Assembly (NCBI GenBank): GCA_021307315.1
Contig: JAJSPD010000045.1
Coordinates: 186,001 to 250,000 of the forward strand
DNA: 64,000 nucleotides
Reading direction: 5' to 3'
Source of the DNA: Bisporella sp. PMI_857
Taxonomy: Eukaryota; Ascomycota; Leotiomycetes; Helotiales; Helotiaceae
Made by a program: the position numbers and the translations under genes. The notes beneath the pieces were generated by a model. It saw nothing but the letters and a program-made list of their open reading frames with translations. It searched no databases and was not told the DNA's origin. Positions 13,155 to 25,315 of the stretch are shown here, piece after piece (position 1 is the first letter of the stretch; every line of letters starts with the position of its first letter).

Positions 13155-13802
13155 GATTGCGTCCTCTGTCAAATATCCGACAGTGCTATTTCCACGATGC
13201 GCAATCCAAGATATATGTTTTTGAATGCGCCGGCTTGAGTAGTCTGGATAGTAGTAGTGAAGTTGGCAGGAGTTTGCTACCTGTTTGGCGAGACAAAGCT
13301 TCAAGGCTCGATGACGTATAAATTGAACTCTAGTCAGCAGATTCTGTTGGAATGCAATAAAGCGAGCTCCAGTCTGTGAAGCAAACAAAGCTCGACGACC
13401 CTTTAAAAGTGAGTATCGCGAGAGAAACCACTCTGCAAATAAACACTCCACTTGTGTAGAAAGAACAGATAAAATAATAAATGCGGAGATTCTGGTTGTT
13501 AAGGGCAACCTTAGGGCGGATGGATGCCAAGAGTTAAGTAAGCAGGCAAGAAAGTCACGCTCCACATGTGGCGTTAAGCCAGGTGCAAGGCTAACTGTGA
13601 TTAGATGGTAGCAGTTTTGACCTTGTTTTATATCACAAGCAAATTCTTAATCACATTGATGAACATTGGAAAGTAGTATTCCTTTTTCAAGACTTTTTTT
13701 GTATCATTTAGGTGTTATAGGGCCGCTAAACTGAATAAGGAAGTTCCCAAAACGCCAATGCCATTTCCTATCCAATGATGTTCCCCTCGATTCTAGTATA
13801 CT
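13155..13802. other. Intergenic, promoter of Src1-like gene
   Basis: The open frame of the Src1-like gene extends upstream to 13565 but lacks conservation there. The rest is AT-rich. No further gene seen. Confidence 0.5.
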
Positions 13803-14759
13803 CTACTGAACATCAACCCTCTTGACCTCTGTCCATTCCGAGTCCTTGGGTAGTTTAGGGACGGTAACAACCAGGACACCGTCCTCCAACTTTGCCGTGA
13901 TGGCCTCTCCATCCACTTCCTCCTTCTCCTCGGTTCCTGGTGGAAGCTTGATCGCGCGCTCAAACTCTCCAACCCTTCTCTCACTCTGACTCAATGTCTT
14001 CAAGAACTCCTCATCTCCTTGTCTGTAGACTACTCCTGCGAGGTTCAAGGTTCTCTTCTCGTTGTCCCAGTGAACTCCAACATCTTCCTTCTTCGCGCCA
14101 GGGAGAGCAACATGCAATACATATGCTGAGGGTGTGGAGAATATATCAATAGGTGGTGTAAAGCTGTTATCCGGATCGGCAGCTTCACCTGATTGTTGCC
14201 CTGCTTGTGCAACGAAATTCTGGAACGCCATTGCAAGTGGATGAGCACTGAAAGCTTCTAGTATGCCATTCAGCGCGCCTGGAAACGAGCCTGGTGGAGG
14301 GGGTCCGCGATGACCTGGACCTCCCCAGCCTCCGCGTCTTCCGTGGCGACCTCGACCGTGATGGCCATGAGGATGAGGTCCATCATGTGGATGTGGGCCT
14401 TCAGGGGGATGGGCTGAACCTTCTCGCTCTGTTTCAGAGTGTTCATCCTGTTCATTTTCACCATGTCCACGTTCATGAGAACCACCACGACGACCGCGGC
14501 GTCCGCGATGTCCTGGAAATCCACCACGTCTTGGGCCGCCGAATGGGCCTGCGAATGGACCTCCGAAGGGACTTCCAAACGGCCCTCCAAAAGGGCCTCC
14601 TTCTCCGAGTGGTCCTCTAAATCCTTGTGCGTGAGGTGGTGGGTGAGGATACGGGTGAAAGTTGTAGACTCCTTCAGCGGGATGATCAACTCCTGCACCG
14701 TTGTTGTTAAAGGCTTGTGCCCAGTCCCAGAATGAGTTTTGTTGATTGGTGTATGCCAT
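13803..14759 (-). CDS. Small heat-shock protein (Hsp20/alpha-crystallin)
   Basis: ATP-independent holdase chaperone, probably cytosolic and oligomeric. Single exon, 318 residues. The alpha-crystallin domain spans about residues 200-303, starting at [20 protein letters not shown] and ending with the conserved strand block [13 protein letters not shown]. The N-terminal arm is long and unusual: Gly-Pro-Phe repeats ([20 protein letters not shown]) at about 53-75, Arg/Gly blocks ([11 protein letters not shown]) and His-rich stretches ([20 protein letters not shown]). It resembles fungal Hsp30-type proteins in overall plan. An upstream TATA-like element and a stepwise heat-shock element agree with heat induction. 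The chaperone class is secure; the role of the arm is not known from sequence. Confidence 0.92.
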   Translation of the reverse strand: MAYTNQQNSFWDWAQAFNNNGAGVDHPAEGVYNFHPYPHPPPHAQGFRGPLGEGGPFGGPFGSPFGGPFAGPFGGPRRGGFPGHRGRRGRRGGSHERGHGENEQDEHSETEREGSAHPPEGPHPHDGPHPHGHHGRGRHGRRGGWGGPGHRGPPPPGSFPGALNGILEAFSAHPLAMAFQNFVAQAGQQSGEAADPDNSFTPPIDIFSTPSAYVLHVALPGAKKEDVGVHWDNEKRTLNLAGVVYRQGDEEFLKTLSQSERRVGEFERAIKLPPGTEEKEEVDGEAITAKLEDGVLVVTVPKLPKDSEWTEVKRVDVQ

Positions 14760-14861
14760 ATTTGTGATTTTTTTTTTTTTAAATAGTGTATGAAATTGTA
14801 AAAGATATCTTGATACTAAAGATCGTGATGGTGCAATAAAATAATCTGGGGGCAGAACAAG

Positions 14862-14868
14862 GAATATA
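14862..14868 (-). promoter_or_regulatory. TATA-like box of the Hsp20 gene
   Basis: On the minus strand CTATATATTCC lies about 105 bases upstream of the Hsp20 ATG, between the heat-shock element and the start codon. Position and orientation fit a core promoter. Confidence 0.5.
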
Positions 14869-14966
14869 TAGAGATGGCCTTGCTATAGGCAATTCCTGCG
14901 TGCGTGGACAGGCTGAGGCAACTATGCCTACTCACCAGATTTGGAAATATTCACATGCGTGCTATG

Positions 14967-14989
14967 GAAATGACAAGAATTGGTTGGAA
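14967..14989. promoter_or_regulatory. Stepwise heat-shock element upstream of Hsp20
   Basis: GAA triplets at 14967, 14977 and 14987 are spaced exactly 10 bases apart, the step-type HSE arrangement bound by Hsf1 trimers. A fourth GAA is at 14995, out of step. The element is about 210 bases upstream of the Hsp20 start. Confidence 0.6.
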
Positions 14990-14999
14990 AGCACGAAAG

Positions 15000-16326
15000 T
15001 GCAAACTGCCATTCTAGTGGTTGACTATGGAGGCCTCAACGAGCCGCGCGTACTCAAAGTCATCGAGTGCTGTGCTACTTGGAGGCACGGCACGCGTGGC
15101 GGAAAGTCGCAGGATTGTGGGGGAAGTGTGGCTCATGCCCTGTCACTTGTCGTCGCAATCGAATGAGCCTAAGCTGGTGGCTACTTTGTGACTCGAATTC
15201 AAGAATAAGGAATCTCGGGTCCGAAAATACAGTTTGGATGTGTTTTGCCACCCAAGAATTCGGGACTGTTGAAAATGTCCGTGCCAAGACTCAAGATGGG
15301 TCTGGCTGTTGTGCCTCAGGTTGTACATTGATGGCGCCCTTAGGTTACTGTAGAGTTGCCAACCACTCTCCAGGACGGAGCAAGGCTTTGAGCTGGCCTC
15401 GACAATCGACGATTAGTGATTGCTGGGCAAAAGGTGCGACATGCAACAGACAAGACCAAGTTGAGCTATCGTGCATGTCCAATCAATTCTGCGATCAACG
15501 CTTGTGAGTGGCAAAAAAGGATCAATGCTTCCGTGCAAAGCTTAATCTGAAGCAAACCGAGACAAATTCCTACCCCGGCATTATATATGGTCTGGAAGTG
15601 GATAAAATCCGCAAACTTTTGCGAGGGCCAGCGCTGGTACTGCTCAGCGAGACAGGGCCTACAGCCCCATATTTTGGTACACCTATATCAGGTCGTGATT
15701 CGCCTGTCAACGAGGTGCAACAACATATTTGATCCCGCTGATCTGTCTGATTCCTTGCCTCGACAGGCGAACGATCTGTTTTATATTCTCTAGACGGTTT
15801 TCGTAAAGACTACTTATCCAGCCTACCATACCAAAATTGCTCTCTCAGATGGAAGTAACGTAGGGCTTTGGGTTTCGGATCGGAGGGACTTTTCAACGCT
15901 GCCATATCCTTCGCGAGAGGTAGTATGGAGATTCACCAATCCTGCATGGGAGCTGTTCTCCAGCTTTTCCCGTGCTATGATGTTTCATGAGTATGTGTGG
16001 CAATATTAAATGTCACTGGTGTGACTTGACCACGATGGCTAATAGGCTGTACAATGGACTGTAGCCGCGCCAATTAGGTCAATTGTTTTAGTCTCTGTCA
16101 ATCTCCTTTTAAATTTCTTCTCAACCAGGACTTTAACCTCTGTCCTGCCTGCTCCATAACTACGAAAGAGCTTCTATTAGAAACGCCTGATGAAGTGTAA
16201 GACTGTAAAACATCTAAATAGAGATCGAGATTGTTTATTGAAATTAAGCTATGTAAGTACCCATCTCCGATCGTCCTTTTTCACACCTCGAGCACCCGTT
16301 CCCGTCCCTGCAGCCTGGTAAACAAA
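15000..16326. other. Intergenic gap
   Basis: Several short ORFs (for example 15508-15732 +) have no domain signature, no convincing introns and overlap ORFs on the other strand. No gene called. Confidence 0.45.
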
Positions 16327-18060
16327 TTACATACTAGGTGACCGTTGCGAGACACCGTGATCCACAATATCGAGTGATGGCTGTAGAGTTCCACCATTTA
16401 TGAGGAATTCAACATCAGGTTGTTGGAATGCATGACTTAAAGCGCCTACAAGCCTGTTGGTCAGTGGCTCTAATTCAGTTCCATCCATGTTCTCCTCGTT
16501 TACCCATTGCCGACGTCTGAGATTGCGTCTCCGTTCCTATTGATATGTGTAACGAAATCTTGTCTCATTAATTGGTGCTTACACCTTCTTGTTGTATAAC
16601 TCTCCAGCGTGTAGAAATGAGACTAGCAGCCCCTATGGTCAGAGGCAGATACTCCCCTACTGAGGTGATAGAATACACTGCATCCACTTTATTCCATTTC
16701 AAGGTCAACTCGATAGCTGCTGTTGTTAAGACGTAGAATATTGGGCCTGAGATCGCAAAGCTGATTCAATAATTTCTCCACGCTCGTCAGTCGTAGTATT
16801 TACGCATCAAAAAGAAGTGACACGCCTTCACCTCTTGATATCAACAGATGTTACCAAGCGAATCCCCTCTTCCATTCGATGGAAGACCGCACGCTTCCCT
16901 AAAAATATGGTAGAAGCCTCTAAAATTTCGATAGAGGCTCTTGAAAATTTTAATATGCCCAATTTCTGGTGAATTTTGTGCGTGGTTATTTAGCTCCATG
17001 AAATCCAGGCTCTTCGATGAGGTAAAAAGATTTGATACGTCGCAGAAGCTTGAATATAATGCTCAATCTCTGATGCCAGAAGTAGCGCGAGGAGCGGGAA
17101 AACAATTAGTAACATATTACAACAGTAATGAACAGTCTAGTTAGGCAGTCTCGCATAGTCCAGAATCGTTTGCTTCGGCCCAAAAGTGATGCGAAGAAGA
17201 AATGATATGTTCCACGAGGCATCTGGTAGAAAACTTGATCATACGCATACCAAGCAAACTAGATAATATGATATGTCATCAGCATATGTATGGAAAAAAG
17301 TGTCACCATAGCCCAATCCAGTCCAGTCCATTTTCTTTTCGATCCCAGTTTCACTGCACTTGGACATAAGGCGAATACACACATATAGCCTCCCCAGTAC
17401 ATCCAATAAAGGATCTGGATCTCGATTCCGAAGATACATCTCCCAGCGAAGCTTAATGCCATCGTAGCAATGCAATAGCTGGAGAAAATATCGAGTATAC
17501 TCTGAAGCTCTATACGTTTTCCAGGCAGTAGGTCGATTGCTAATAGCGACGATGGCCATGGTACGTATAAACCTAGACGAATTCCCAGGCCATACAAATC
17601 TGAGTCACCCACAAGCCCCCAGAGAAAGTTTAGATCTTCAGTCATACAACATGTCTCAAAGAGCAATCCTTAGGACCTGGAAGAATTTACTTACCCATCC
17701 CGGAAGCACAAATATTGTGACTCCAAGGACGATGACCAACCAAAATACTAAATCGCTTGCTTTCAGTCCGCGCTGCTCTATAAAAATATAGACGCATATA
17801 ATTGGTCCTCAGTTGAAAAGTCCGAGTAAGCCGTTTAAGCAATATGCACCCCAAAGAAGCATGATATCTTCGGACTTGCCCCATATGGAGCAATAGGATA
17901 ACACAGGGCCCATGGCTATGAGTGGCAAGGTTAGATACCATTGGAGGAGGGGTGATATTCCTAGATGAGAACTGCTTAGGGACCACGGAGAATAGTCATC
18001 AGTGGTAGCTTGGGACTGGATGAGACTCGCCTCCCCAGGACTATTACGCTTATAGTTTGA
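16327..18060 (-). pseudogene. Damaged multi-pass membrane protein gene, fungal-specific family
   Basis: The minus strand carries a run of membrane-type exons that fit one gene of an uncharacterised fungal polytopic membrane family. Pieces from 5' to 3': LLQWYLTLPLIAMGPVLSY (to 17850), VFWLVIVLGVTIFVLPGW (17695-17777), GLVGDSDLYGLGIRLGLY (17307-17654), GTYHFFFASLLGRSKRFW (from 17258), MEEGIRLVTSVDIK, and IELTLKWNKVDAVYSI near 16700, ending in a hydrophilic tail with stop at 16327-16329. Most apparent stops fall inside plausible introns. Two defects remain: the frame must shift near 17110 to reach the TM segment IVFPLLALLLASEI, and a TAA at 16990-16992 interrupts that frame. No ATG starts the first exon (open back to about 18060). 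I therefore call it a recent pseudogene; an intact gene with unusual introns is the alternative. Confidence 0.6.
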
Positions 18061-18316
18061 TAATTACCATTATACGCAATACAACTATTGTTTATTCTAT
18101 TACAACATGAAGTTCTTGTCACATCTTGCAATGACGCGGGTTTATAATTCAAATTGTCTCCTTCAATGTCTCCTGTCTAATAGGCAGTTGAAAGGAGAAT
18201 GTTTCAACACAGTAGGTACAAGAGATATGTCTTCACTAGTCGCTTGTTGTTGTTCAGGGATTAGTAAATTATATTAGGAAGATACCAAGAAGCTTTCCAC
18301 AGATCTAAAGGCACTC

Positions 18317-21103
18317 TTAGGCCAAAGTAACTGTGTACTTTCCTCCCTTCTTCGTCTTAAGCAGAACAAACCCGCCACTTAGGCTTCCCTTCACTGCAAT
18401 TTTGGTCGCATTTGTGCTCCCAATAACAGCACTACCTAGCGTGACGTAAACGTCATTCCCCTCGTTCGACGTAATATTCGCAGTTGTCAAGCTGCCGCTC
18501 GAGGACCAGGCAATATCGACTTGGAAACCGCCGCGAGCCAAGAGGCCAAACACGGATCCACCTCCGTTCCGAGACCACTCAATGGGCAGTGCAGGTAATA
18601 TGCGTATGAGAAATGCTTTCTTCAGGACTCCAGTCGAAGCAGCTTGGAGTAGCGTGCTGTTATTTCTGGAATTGGTTGCAACAATGGTCTCGTGGCTTTG
18701 TAAGAGCGCTTCGGCGATGGCGGCGGTTCCGCCAAAATTGCCATCGATCTGAAACGCCGCCGGCGGGCCGGTGTCCAGCATAGAATTGAAGTAGGTGTAG
18801 TTGTACATAAGCTGGACGAGGTTGGAGTGGACCATCTCCGGCATGAAGGTTCTTCCCGAGAGGAGGATCGCCCAAGCCCGAGACCAACCAGTGGATCCAC
18901 TGCCGTTGCTAGTGAGACAGTAAGCATAAATGAATCTCTATATTCCGTGGCGAGCCTAACCCACATCGGGCGGAAGGATAGACGGCCTAGAAACAGAGAG
19001 AGAAGGCAAGCTGGAAAAAAGAATGCTTACCTCATCCGCCTTTCCAATGATGCCTTTGCAGCATTGAAAGTCGTCGCATTGGAGTTAGTTATCTCAGAGC
19101 CAGGGAATAGGCCAAAGAGATGAGAGAAATGGCGGTGCCCAGGGTCGGTCTTTAATGGCGAATGTTAGTTTTCTACAATAGCAACTAGAGCATACATTAC
19201 TAACCTCTTTGTAGTCCTCGATCCATTCCATTATACCACCAACGGAGTTTACACGAAGTGGAGGCAATTGTGCTCTCAATTTAGTAATCTGAGCAGTGAA
19301 CTGTGCATCATCTCTGCTAAGGATGTCCTGGGCCTCAAGTACAATCCCAAAAAGCTCCCATAGTAGCGAGTTGTCTAACGTTGCACCAAGAGTGATGGCG
19401 GCGCTTGTGCCAGATGGCAGTATGTATGTATTCTCGCATGACAGTGTTGGATTGGTAACCTTCCAACCCTTGTAGTCGCTGAGGAAATCAACGAAAAAGA
19501 GCGCGGAGTCTTTCAAGACGTCAAACTTCTCTTCAAGCAGCGTCTTGTCCCCGGTAAACCTGTAGTGTTCCATGATGTGCGTAACGAGCCATGCCGCTCC
19601 CCCTGGCCAGAAAGTTGATGCGGCGTAATTATCTTGGGGTGCAGTGTCCCCCCACAGGTCTGTATTGTGATGTGCCATAAAACCACGAACGTTATACATG
19701 TCCTTAGCGGCGTTTGTTGGAGAATGATACATGGTATCTATAAGATCGTAGAGCGGGGATGTTAAGTCCACCAAATCTGTCAATTTTTAGCTTCTGGTTC
19801 TTATGACTACCAGATGTCAAATCAAGTGAGTTCTTACTGGTCACTAAGCTAGGCCAGTAATTCATCTCTATTAGAAGTCAGCCACCGTTTTAGATAGTAG
19901 TAGGAGATATAACGTACGAAGGTTGATGTTTATGGTGTATTTTGATCCCCATTGGGGGTCAAGCTCCTGTGACCAGATGCCTTGCAGGTTAGGAGGCAAT
20001 GTTCCGGCACGCGACGATGCAATCAAAAGATATCTGCCAAATTGGAAATACAAAGTAGCAAGTTCTGGATCAAACAGACCGCTGCTAAGTGCGGCGAGTC
20101 TTTTGGCAGTTGTCAAGGATTTCTGTGCTGGTGAAGATATGCCCAAATTGAGAGACACCCGGCTGGCAAACTTCTGGTAGTCAGCTACATGGGCGGTACG
20201 AAGATCTGTATAAGACTGGTGAATATTCGAGAGATCAGAGATAACGGCTGCTTTCGGAGAAGAGCGGCGAAATGATGTCCAGGAGGTAAAATAAATCCAA
20301 GCTTCATCCGCATTATCGCATAGAACATAGTTTCCAATTGCATATACCTTGCCGCCCGTGGCCACGACTCTGACACCCGAAGACCAGGCGATACCGTTTT
20401 GCCCTTCGCTCTCTCCTCCAATAACAATAGTATCACTGCCAACTTTGGAGCTGTAGTCTTCCCACCGATTCAGAGATTGTCCCTTTCGCATTGCCACATT
20501 GAAAGAGACAGATCCTGTTTTGTTCGCCACAATTCGGATAGCCATCACATTTTCTGGGCTGCTGATGAGATATTCACGCTTGTAGGCCACGCCAGAATTG
20601 ATATAATAGACACCAGCCGTGGCATCATTGAGATCTAGCCAACGTTCATAACCCGTAACTGAGCTACTGTGGTTCATGACAAGCTGCAAATCGCCGAGAG
20701 GTTCATAATGCCGTGTAGAGACAGGTGTCCCAGTATATCCGAAACTTGCTGCGCGAGCTGCTTCAGGAGCACGACCTTGTGTCAAAAGCGATTGGATTTG
20801 GGGAAGAGAAGATTGAGCATCCGGATTGACGCGGTGCAGCCTCCCGCCTGACCAGAGCGAGTCTTCGTTGACGCGGATCACATCTGAAGCAGCGGCCCCA
20901 GGAACTGTTGCTCCCAGACGTCCATTACCAATGAGATATGAGTCGTTGAAGTATGCTCCAGCGGCCGAGGCCCATATACGAGAGCTATATGATGCCGAAT
21001 TAGGTGGTGCGAAAGACTCTGTTGCCTTCACAGTAGAGACGTATAGGAGTAGAAGCGTCGACCAATTCCACCTTTGGAACGCGCCGACGGCCACAACGAC
21101 CAT
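18317..21103 (-). CDS. Secreted GH95 alpha-L-fucosidase
   Basis: Predicted secreted inverting alpha-1,2-L-fucosidase (glycoside hydrolase family 95), or a related alpha-L-galactosidase activity known in the family. Five exons: 19918-21103, 19838-19867 (30 bases), 19205-19776, 19031-19149 and 18317-18908, 832 residues. An N-terminal signal peptide is likely (hydrophobic [13 protein letters not shown]). The N-terminal beta-sandwich includes [13 protein letters not shown] and [10 protein letters not shown]. The (alpha/alpha)6 catalytic core has the conserved blocks [56 protein letters not shown] and [15 protein letters not shown], which carry the family's catalytic Asn, Glu and Asp positions. 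All phases agree, so the gene looks intact. It fits degradation of fucosylated plant or host glycans; the substrate is not proven. Confidence 0.9.
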
Positions 21104-22828
21104 GTTGAGCTGTGACTTTGTGAGGCTGGTTCAAGATTCGACCACTGGAGAAATCACACACCTTGCCATATCGTAAAGACTATATATAAGAATAAGGACT
21201 CATCTTGTGGAAGTTTCCTACGAGCTCCGCATCAGCCACCCATCGGCAGTACCTGCATCACTTTTCGGCAATAGAATTTACTTCAGTATTGCTACCAAGA
21301 AGCACCAATGCTGAAATTTCGAGATGGGGAACGTAAGCCGGGGGGGCGGGGGGGATACGAAAAAACGACGCTGTGGGGATAGAGCTCCACTTTCCTACGG
21401 ACACGCAGTAAATAGTAAATATAAGCATTTCAAGATAATTAGGCTAAATCAAATTGTGGCTTTCGATGTCATACTAACCCTTCCCCTCCAGCTAAGAGCC
21501 GTCGGGTTGTCTACAGTATAGCCTTCGCATGAAAGTACTTCCCCTCCTGCAGGAATGTGGAATTCTTGGGGCTATTTTTCCTCCAATTAAGTCAAACAAC
21601 AATTATATTTAACAAATAGAGTTCAAACTGGTTATTGGTTTTAGCTAGTGTAGGCGGTCGATCTGGTCATCCCTCTTTTATATAGCTCGAGAGTCTCACA
21701 GGTTTTGAGACGAATGAGTCGAATCCTTTAGGAACTTGTTACTAAACCTGAATAATTCCGACTGATGGGCGTGAAACACCTTGTAGAAATTTAGCCACCA
21801 TTAGGGCGTGCTCTTGGTTAAGAAGTTTCCCACAAATACAACCTACAATTGCAACTAAAATCCGGGCTGCTGTGTCGACTACGGGTGGAATATGGTGTGG
21901 TCGCTAATGATACGATGCAATGATCTTGTTTGCCTCTATTCTTCGTTAACGGAGTCTCGCTCGGCTGGTACTCAAGATAGGCACTCTTCTTACCTTTCGA
22001 TCCAATATCGTCAAGAATATGCCCGTCGTAAACAGAAAGACCGTGCTTTGGTTTGGTTACAGGAAGCTTCGCAGCAGCCAAATCGATTTTCTTCCTCTCC
22101 TTTTCCCAGATGTCAGGAAAGCTATTCGGGACCGCGCGTTGCAGCCATAAGCGTATCCTATCAACAGAATGATCTTGATTTGCTGGAGCCAGATCAAAAA
22201 TACTTAAATCATCTGGAAAGTCCCAGCATCGTGGCTCACGCAGGGCGAGAGCAAGTGCTCTCCCAGAAAGATTACTTGCTTGGAAGCCCGGCTGGTTATA
22301 TTTGAGATTTTTTGGAACGCTTCGATTGCCTCAACTATAGGAAAAATTAGATCTGCCATGTTGTAAGGCTGCGAGGAGACTCTTTTTTGTGCGAGTAGCT
22401 GCACTGAGATGGCCGCCAGAATCTGGACAGAAACGAAGTAACTTAGACGTTGTGCTACATAAAATAGACATTCATCTGGTTTTTATTGGGAATACGACTT
22501 ATTTTAAAGCTTGAGGAGTGTTGCCTTCAAGTTCAGCCAGCTGGGAGCCTCAAGAAAGTGAGGCTGACGACGGTCCTTACTGTGACACAATGAGGTATTT
22601 TGTTCCTTATTTCTTAGCCTGCAACTTTAAAAATATTGAAGTTAGCTTAATTGTTAAAACAGTATTCTATGAGACAATTAACAGGGTGTGTGTTCTGGGG
22701 TCGGCTGGTTTTGGCTTAGCGATATAACATCGGACATAGCGCGAGCGTATGTAGACTTGGCGCTGCCAGTTCAGGCAAGGTCCACAAACTCCTCTGCCTG
22801 TATTAGCAACCACTTCTCCAAAATCAAA
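21104..22828. other. Intergenic gap of 1.7 kb
   Basis: Includes a G-rich tract at about 21341-21354 in the GH95 upstream region. Overlapping ORFs at 21818-22404 on both strands have no recognised motifs. No gene called. Confidence 0.45.
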
Positions 22829-25315
22829 ATGTCTACCCAAGAACAAGCAATATCTAGGACTTGTCTATGTACTTCCTGCTACACAATATCTTCCCAAAAC
22901 CTCGACACTCTGCTCGCTAAACCAGGTGATGGTCGTAAAGGCTACTTATGGACCACCACTCGCAAACGTCTCCATGCTTCAAGCACCCTTGGTTGTCCCC
23001 TATGTACAATTATTTTCCGTCATACTCTTAAATCGTATTATTGTAAAGTCCCGGATAGTTGGGCGAATGCCGAATTGATTAAGAGGTAGGAGGTAGAGGA
23101 TGAGGAAATGCCGTTTACTTTTTTATATAGTCAGCATTGGGAGGTGGGAGAGGCGAGTAAGGTGTTTAGGAAGATTGTTATTGAGCCGGATGGGGATAGG
23201 GGGGGTAAGGGGAGTGGGATTGTAAGTTTTTGGAGGAAGGGTGGGGTTGGTTTGTACTTGTGTACTACTCTCAATCATTTTCCTATTGAGAGAAAGTTGC
23301 TCTTGAAACTTTCTTGGATAAGAAAAGACTAACTCCATAGTGCTTTAGTGGCTTGATGTTGTGGCAGAAAGAGGTAGTACATGATATTCTTTTTTGTTTA
23401 GATCACTCTTCCAAGGGCCTAGGTATATTAGTGTTCAGGCACCATTTCTGGACATACTGGGTATAGTACATGGTGTTGTCGTACCAGGTTTCGCAAGAAG
23501 TTTCTTGCTTAGGATTGCTCACAGTACTTGAGGCATTCTATCTTAGTATCTCATATTTCTGAGATGTTCTGAGAGAAATTACCCACACTACCTGAGATAT
23601 TAGAGGGGCTTTATACCAAAGGAAACGGAATTCTTTTGTGACTCCACAAGTCCGTGCTTTATATGAGAATCTTACTAATGCATAATAGATGATCCAACCT
23701 TTTAATTCGTGAAAACAAGACCTGAGAATCCAAATGTGAGTTCGGAAGCCGCATTTGACCTTGCGAAATCATGGATTTCCACCTGCTTAGATTCCCACAA
23801 CAAATGCTCGAACACATTAGTACCATTACCAACTCGTGTTCTCGATCTTCGAACAATTGAAAGCGATGGATTAGTAGAATTATGTATCTCGTTGGGAAAA
23901 ATGGCTCCTTATGTAGCTCTCAGCTATTGCTGCGGTGGTCCTCAGCCAGCCGTTTTAACAACCGCAACTCTGGAAACATATACTCACGGAGTACCACTAA
24001 CTTCAAGCTCTCAAACGATTAAAGACGCTATTCTGGTTTGCCGCAAGTTAGGGTTCCAGTATCTTTGGGTAGACGCTCTATGCATTATCCAAGATTCACC
24101 AGAAGATAAAACATGCGAGATCCAGAAAATGTGGTCTATTTACTCCAACGCTATTTTTACAATCGCAGCCAGTTCAGCAAAAGTCGTCAAGAACGGGTTT
24201 CTTGAAAAGAGAATTCGACGGGAGGAGGATCCCCAGTGGTTTTTATTACCATTTTCCTCAGGTGATGATAATTCAATTAGTACAATTTCTGCTAGGCAAT
24301 TCACGACATATCGAACTTCCTCTGAACCGTTCAATACAAGAGCTTGGGCTTTGCAAGAAGATATTTTATCGCCACGGGTGCTGACTTATGATTCGTATCG
24401 TATACGCTGGTAATGTAAAACCACTTATAACGCCGATGGGGGGAAAATCGATGATCTGGGTCTAGATCTTAGTCATACTCAGAAGATAGTACTGTTGAGC
24501 GAAGTAAAAGGGGAAGACGTATCTTGGGATGCGCTGGAGGCTTGGACTAAGATTGTTGAGACTTATTCAATACGAACGGCTACATTTCGCTCTGATACTC
24601 TGCCGGCTATTTCTGCAATCGCGGAATACTTTAGCCATGTTCTGGGAGATGGATACCTTGGTGGGCTTTGGGAATCATATCTTCCCCGATGTCTGATGTG
24701 GTTTGCACATTACTCAGACGATTACGACTTTTCTTAACTCAGGAAAACAAATCAATACATAGCCCCGTCTTGGTCCTGGGCTAGTCTTAATGGCCCAAGC
24801 TGGCTCGGACATCATTTTGGGATGCCTAAAGATATTGATATATATGTCAAGGTTGAAGGATGCGCTGTGAGAAGAGCCTTAGAAGACATGCGATTTGGGG
24901 AGGTTATTGCAGGACATCTTACTATTTCGGGATTTCTGCAGCCAGTGATTTGTTTTGCTCGCAAGCAGAAGAATCAGTCTGTGAATTTTAAGATGGTATT
25001 AGATAATGAAGAGCTAGAGCTGGTACCTCTTTCTCACTCAATCCTAGAATCCTCTACAAGTCCAGAGATATTCATCTTCTACCCCGACGACCCAAATGAC
25101 TTCCTGCAAAAACAGGTACACTTGCATGCTTTTTTGCTTTGTTCGTTTGATTCGTTTGGCGGCGGCGTCAGGCTCATTTCTGGTTTAGTAGTAGGTAAAA
25201 TTGCCTTGAAAGAGGAGGAAGGAAAACAGTTGTGGATACGTAGAGGCTTGTTTCATGGTACTGATAGAAACGAAAACTTCAAGGGGAGTAAGGAGGTGAC
25301 TATTACTATTCTATA
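22829..25315 (+). pseudogene. HET-domain (heterokaryon incompatibility) gene relic
   Basis: HET proteins trigger programmed cell death after non-self recognition in filamentous ascomycetes. Here ATG 22829 opens MSTQEQAISR and a Cys-rich start (CLCTSCYT, LGCPLCTIIF). The HET core is clear in another frame from about 23709: VALSYCCGG, the block FQYLWVDALCIIQD, MWSIYSNAIFTIAASSA and FNTRAWALQEDILSPR, followed by APSWSWASLNG near the end. The gene cannot be read through: TAG at 23087, TAA at 24411 and TAA at 24735 are in frame with homologous sequence on both sides, and 23330-23708 contains frame changes and many stops. The TAA stops directly follow residues where Gln fits. The reading frame of the core is otherwise preserved for over 1.5 kb, so the damage is recent. 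A read-through or intron explanation is unlikely for all breaks. Confidence 0.85.

Noticed and set aside
13155..13565. Upstream extension of the Src1-like ORF
   Set aside because: No conservation or domain; the HeH domain starts right after the ATG at 13154.
17259..17811. In-frame TAG and TGA in the polytopic membrane gene taken as nonsense mutations
   Set aside because: Both fall inside introns with usable donors and acceptors that restore phase; only the defects near 17110 and 16990 remain.
21818..22404. Overlapping ORFs on both strands
   Set aside because: No motif, no splice-supported extension and both strands equally open; chance ORFs most likely.
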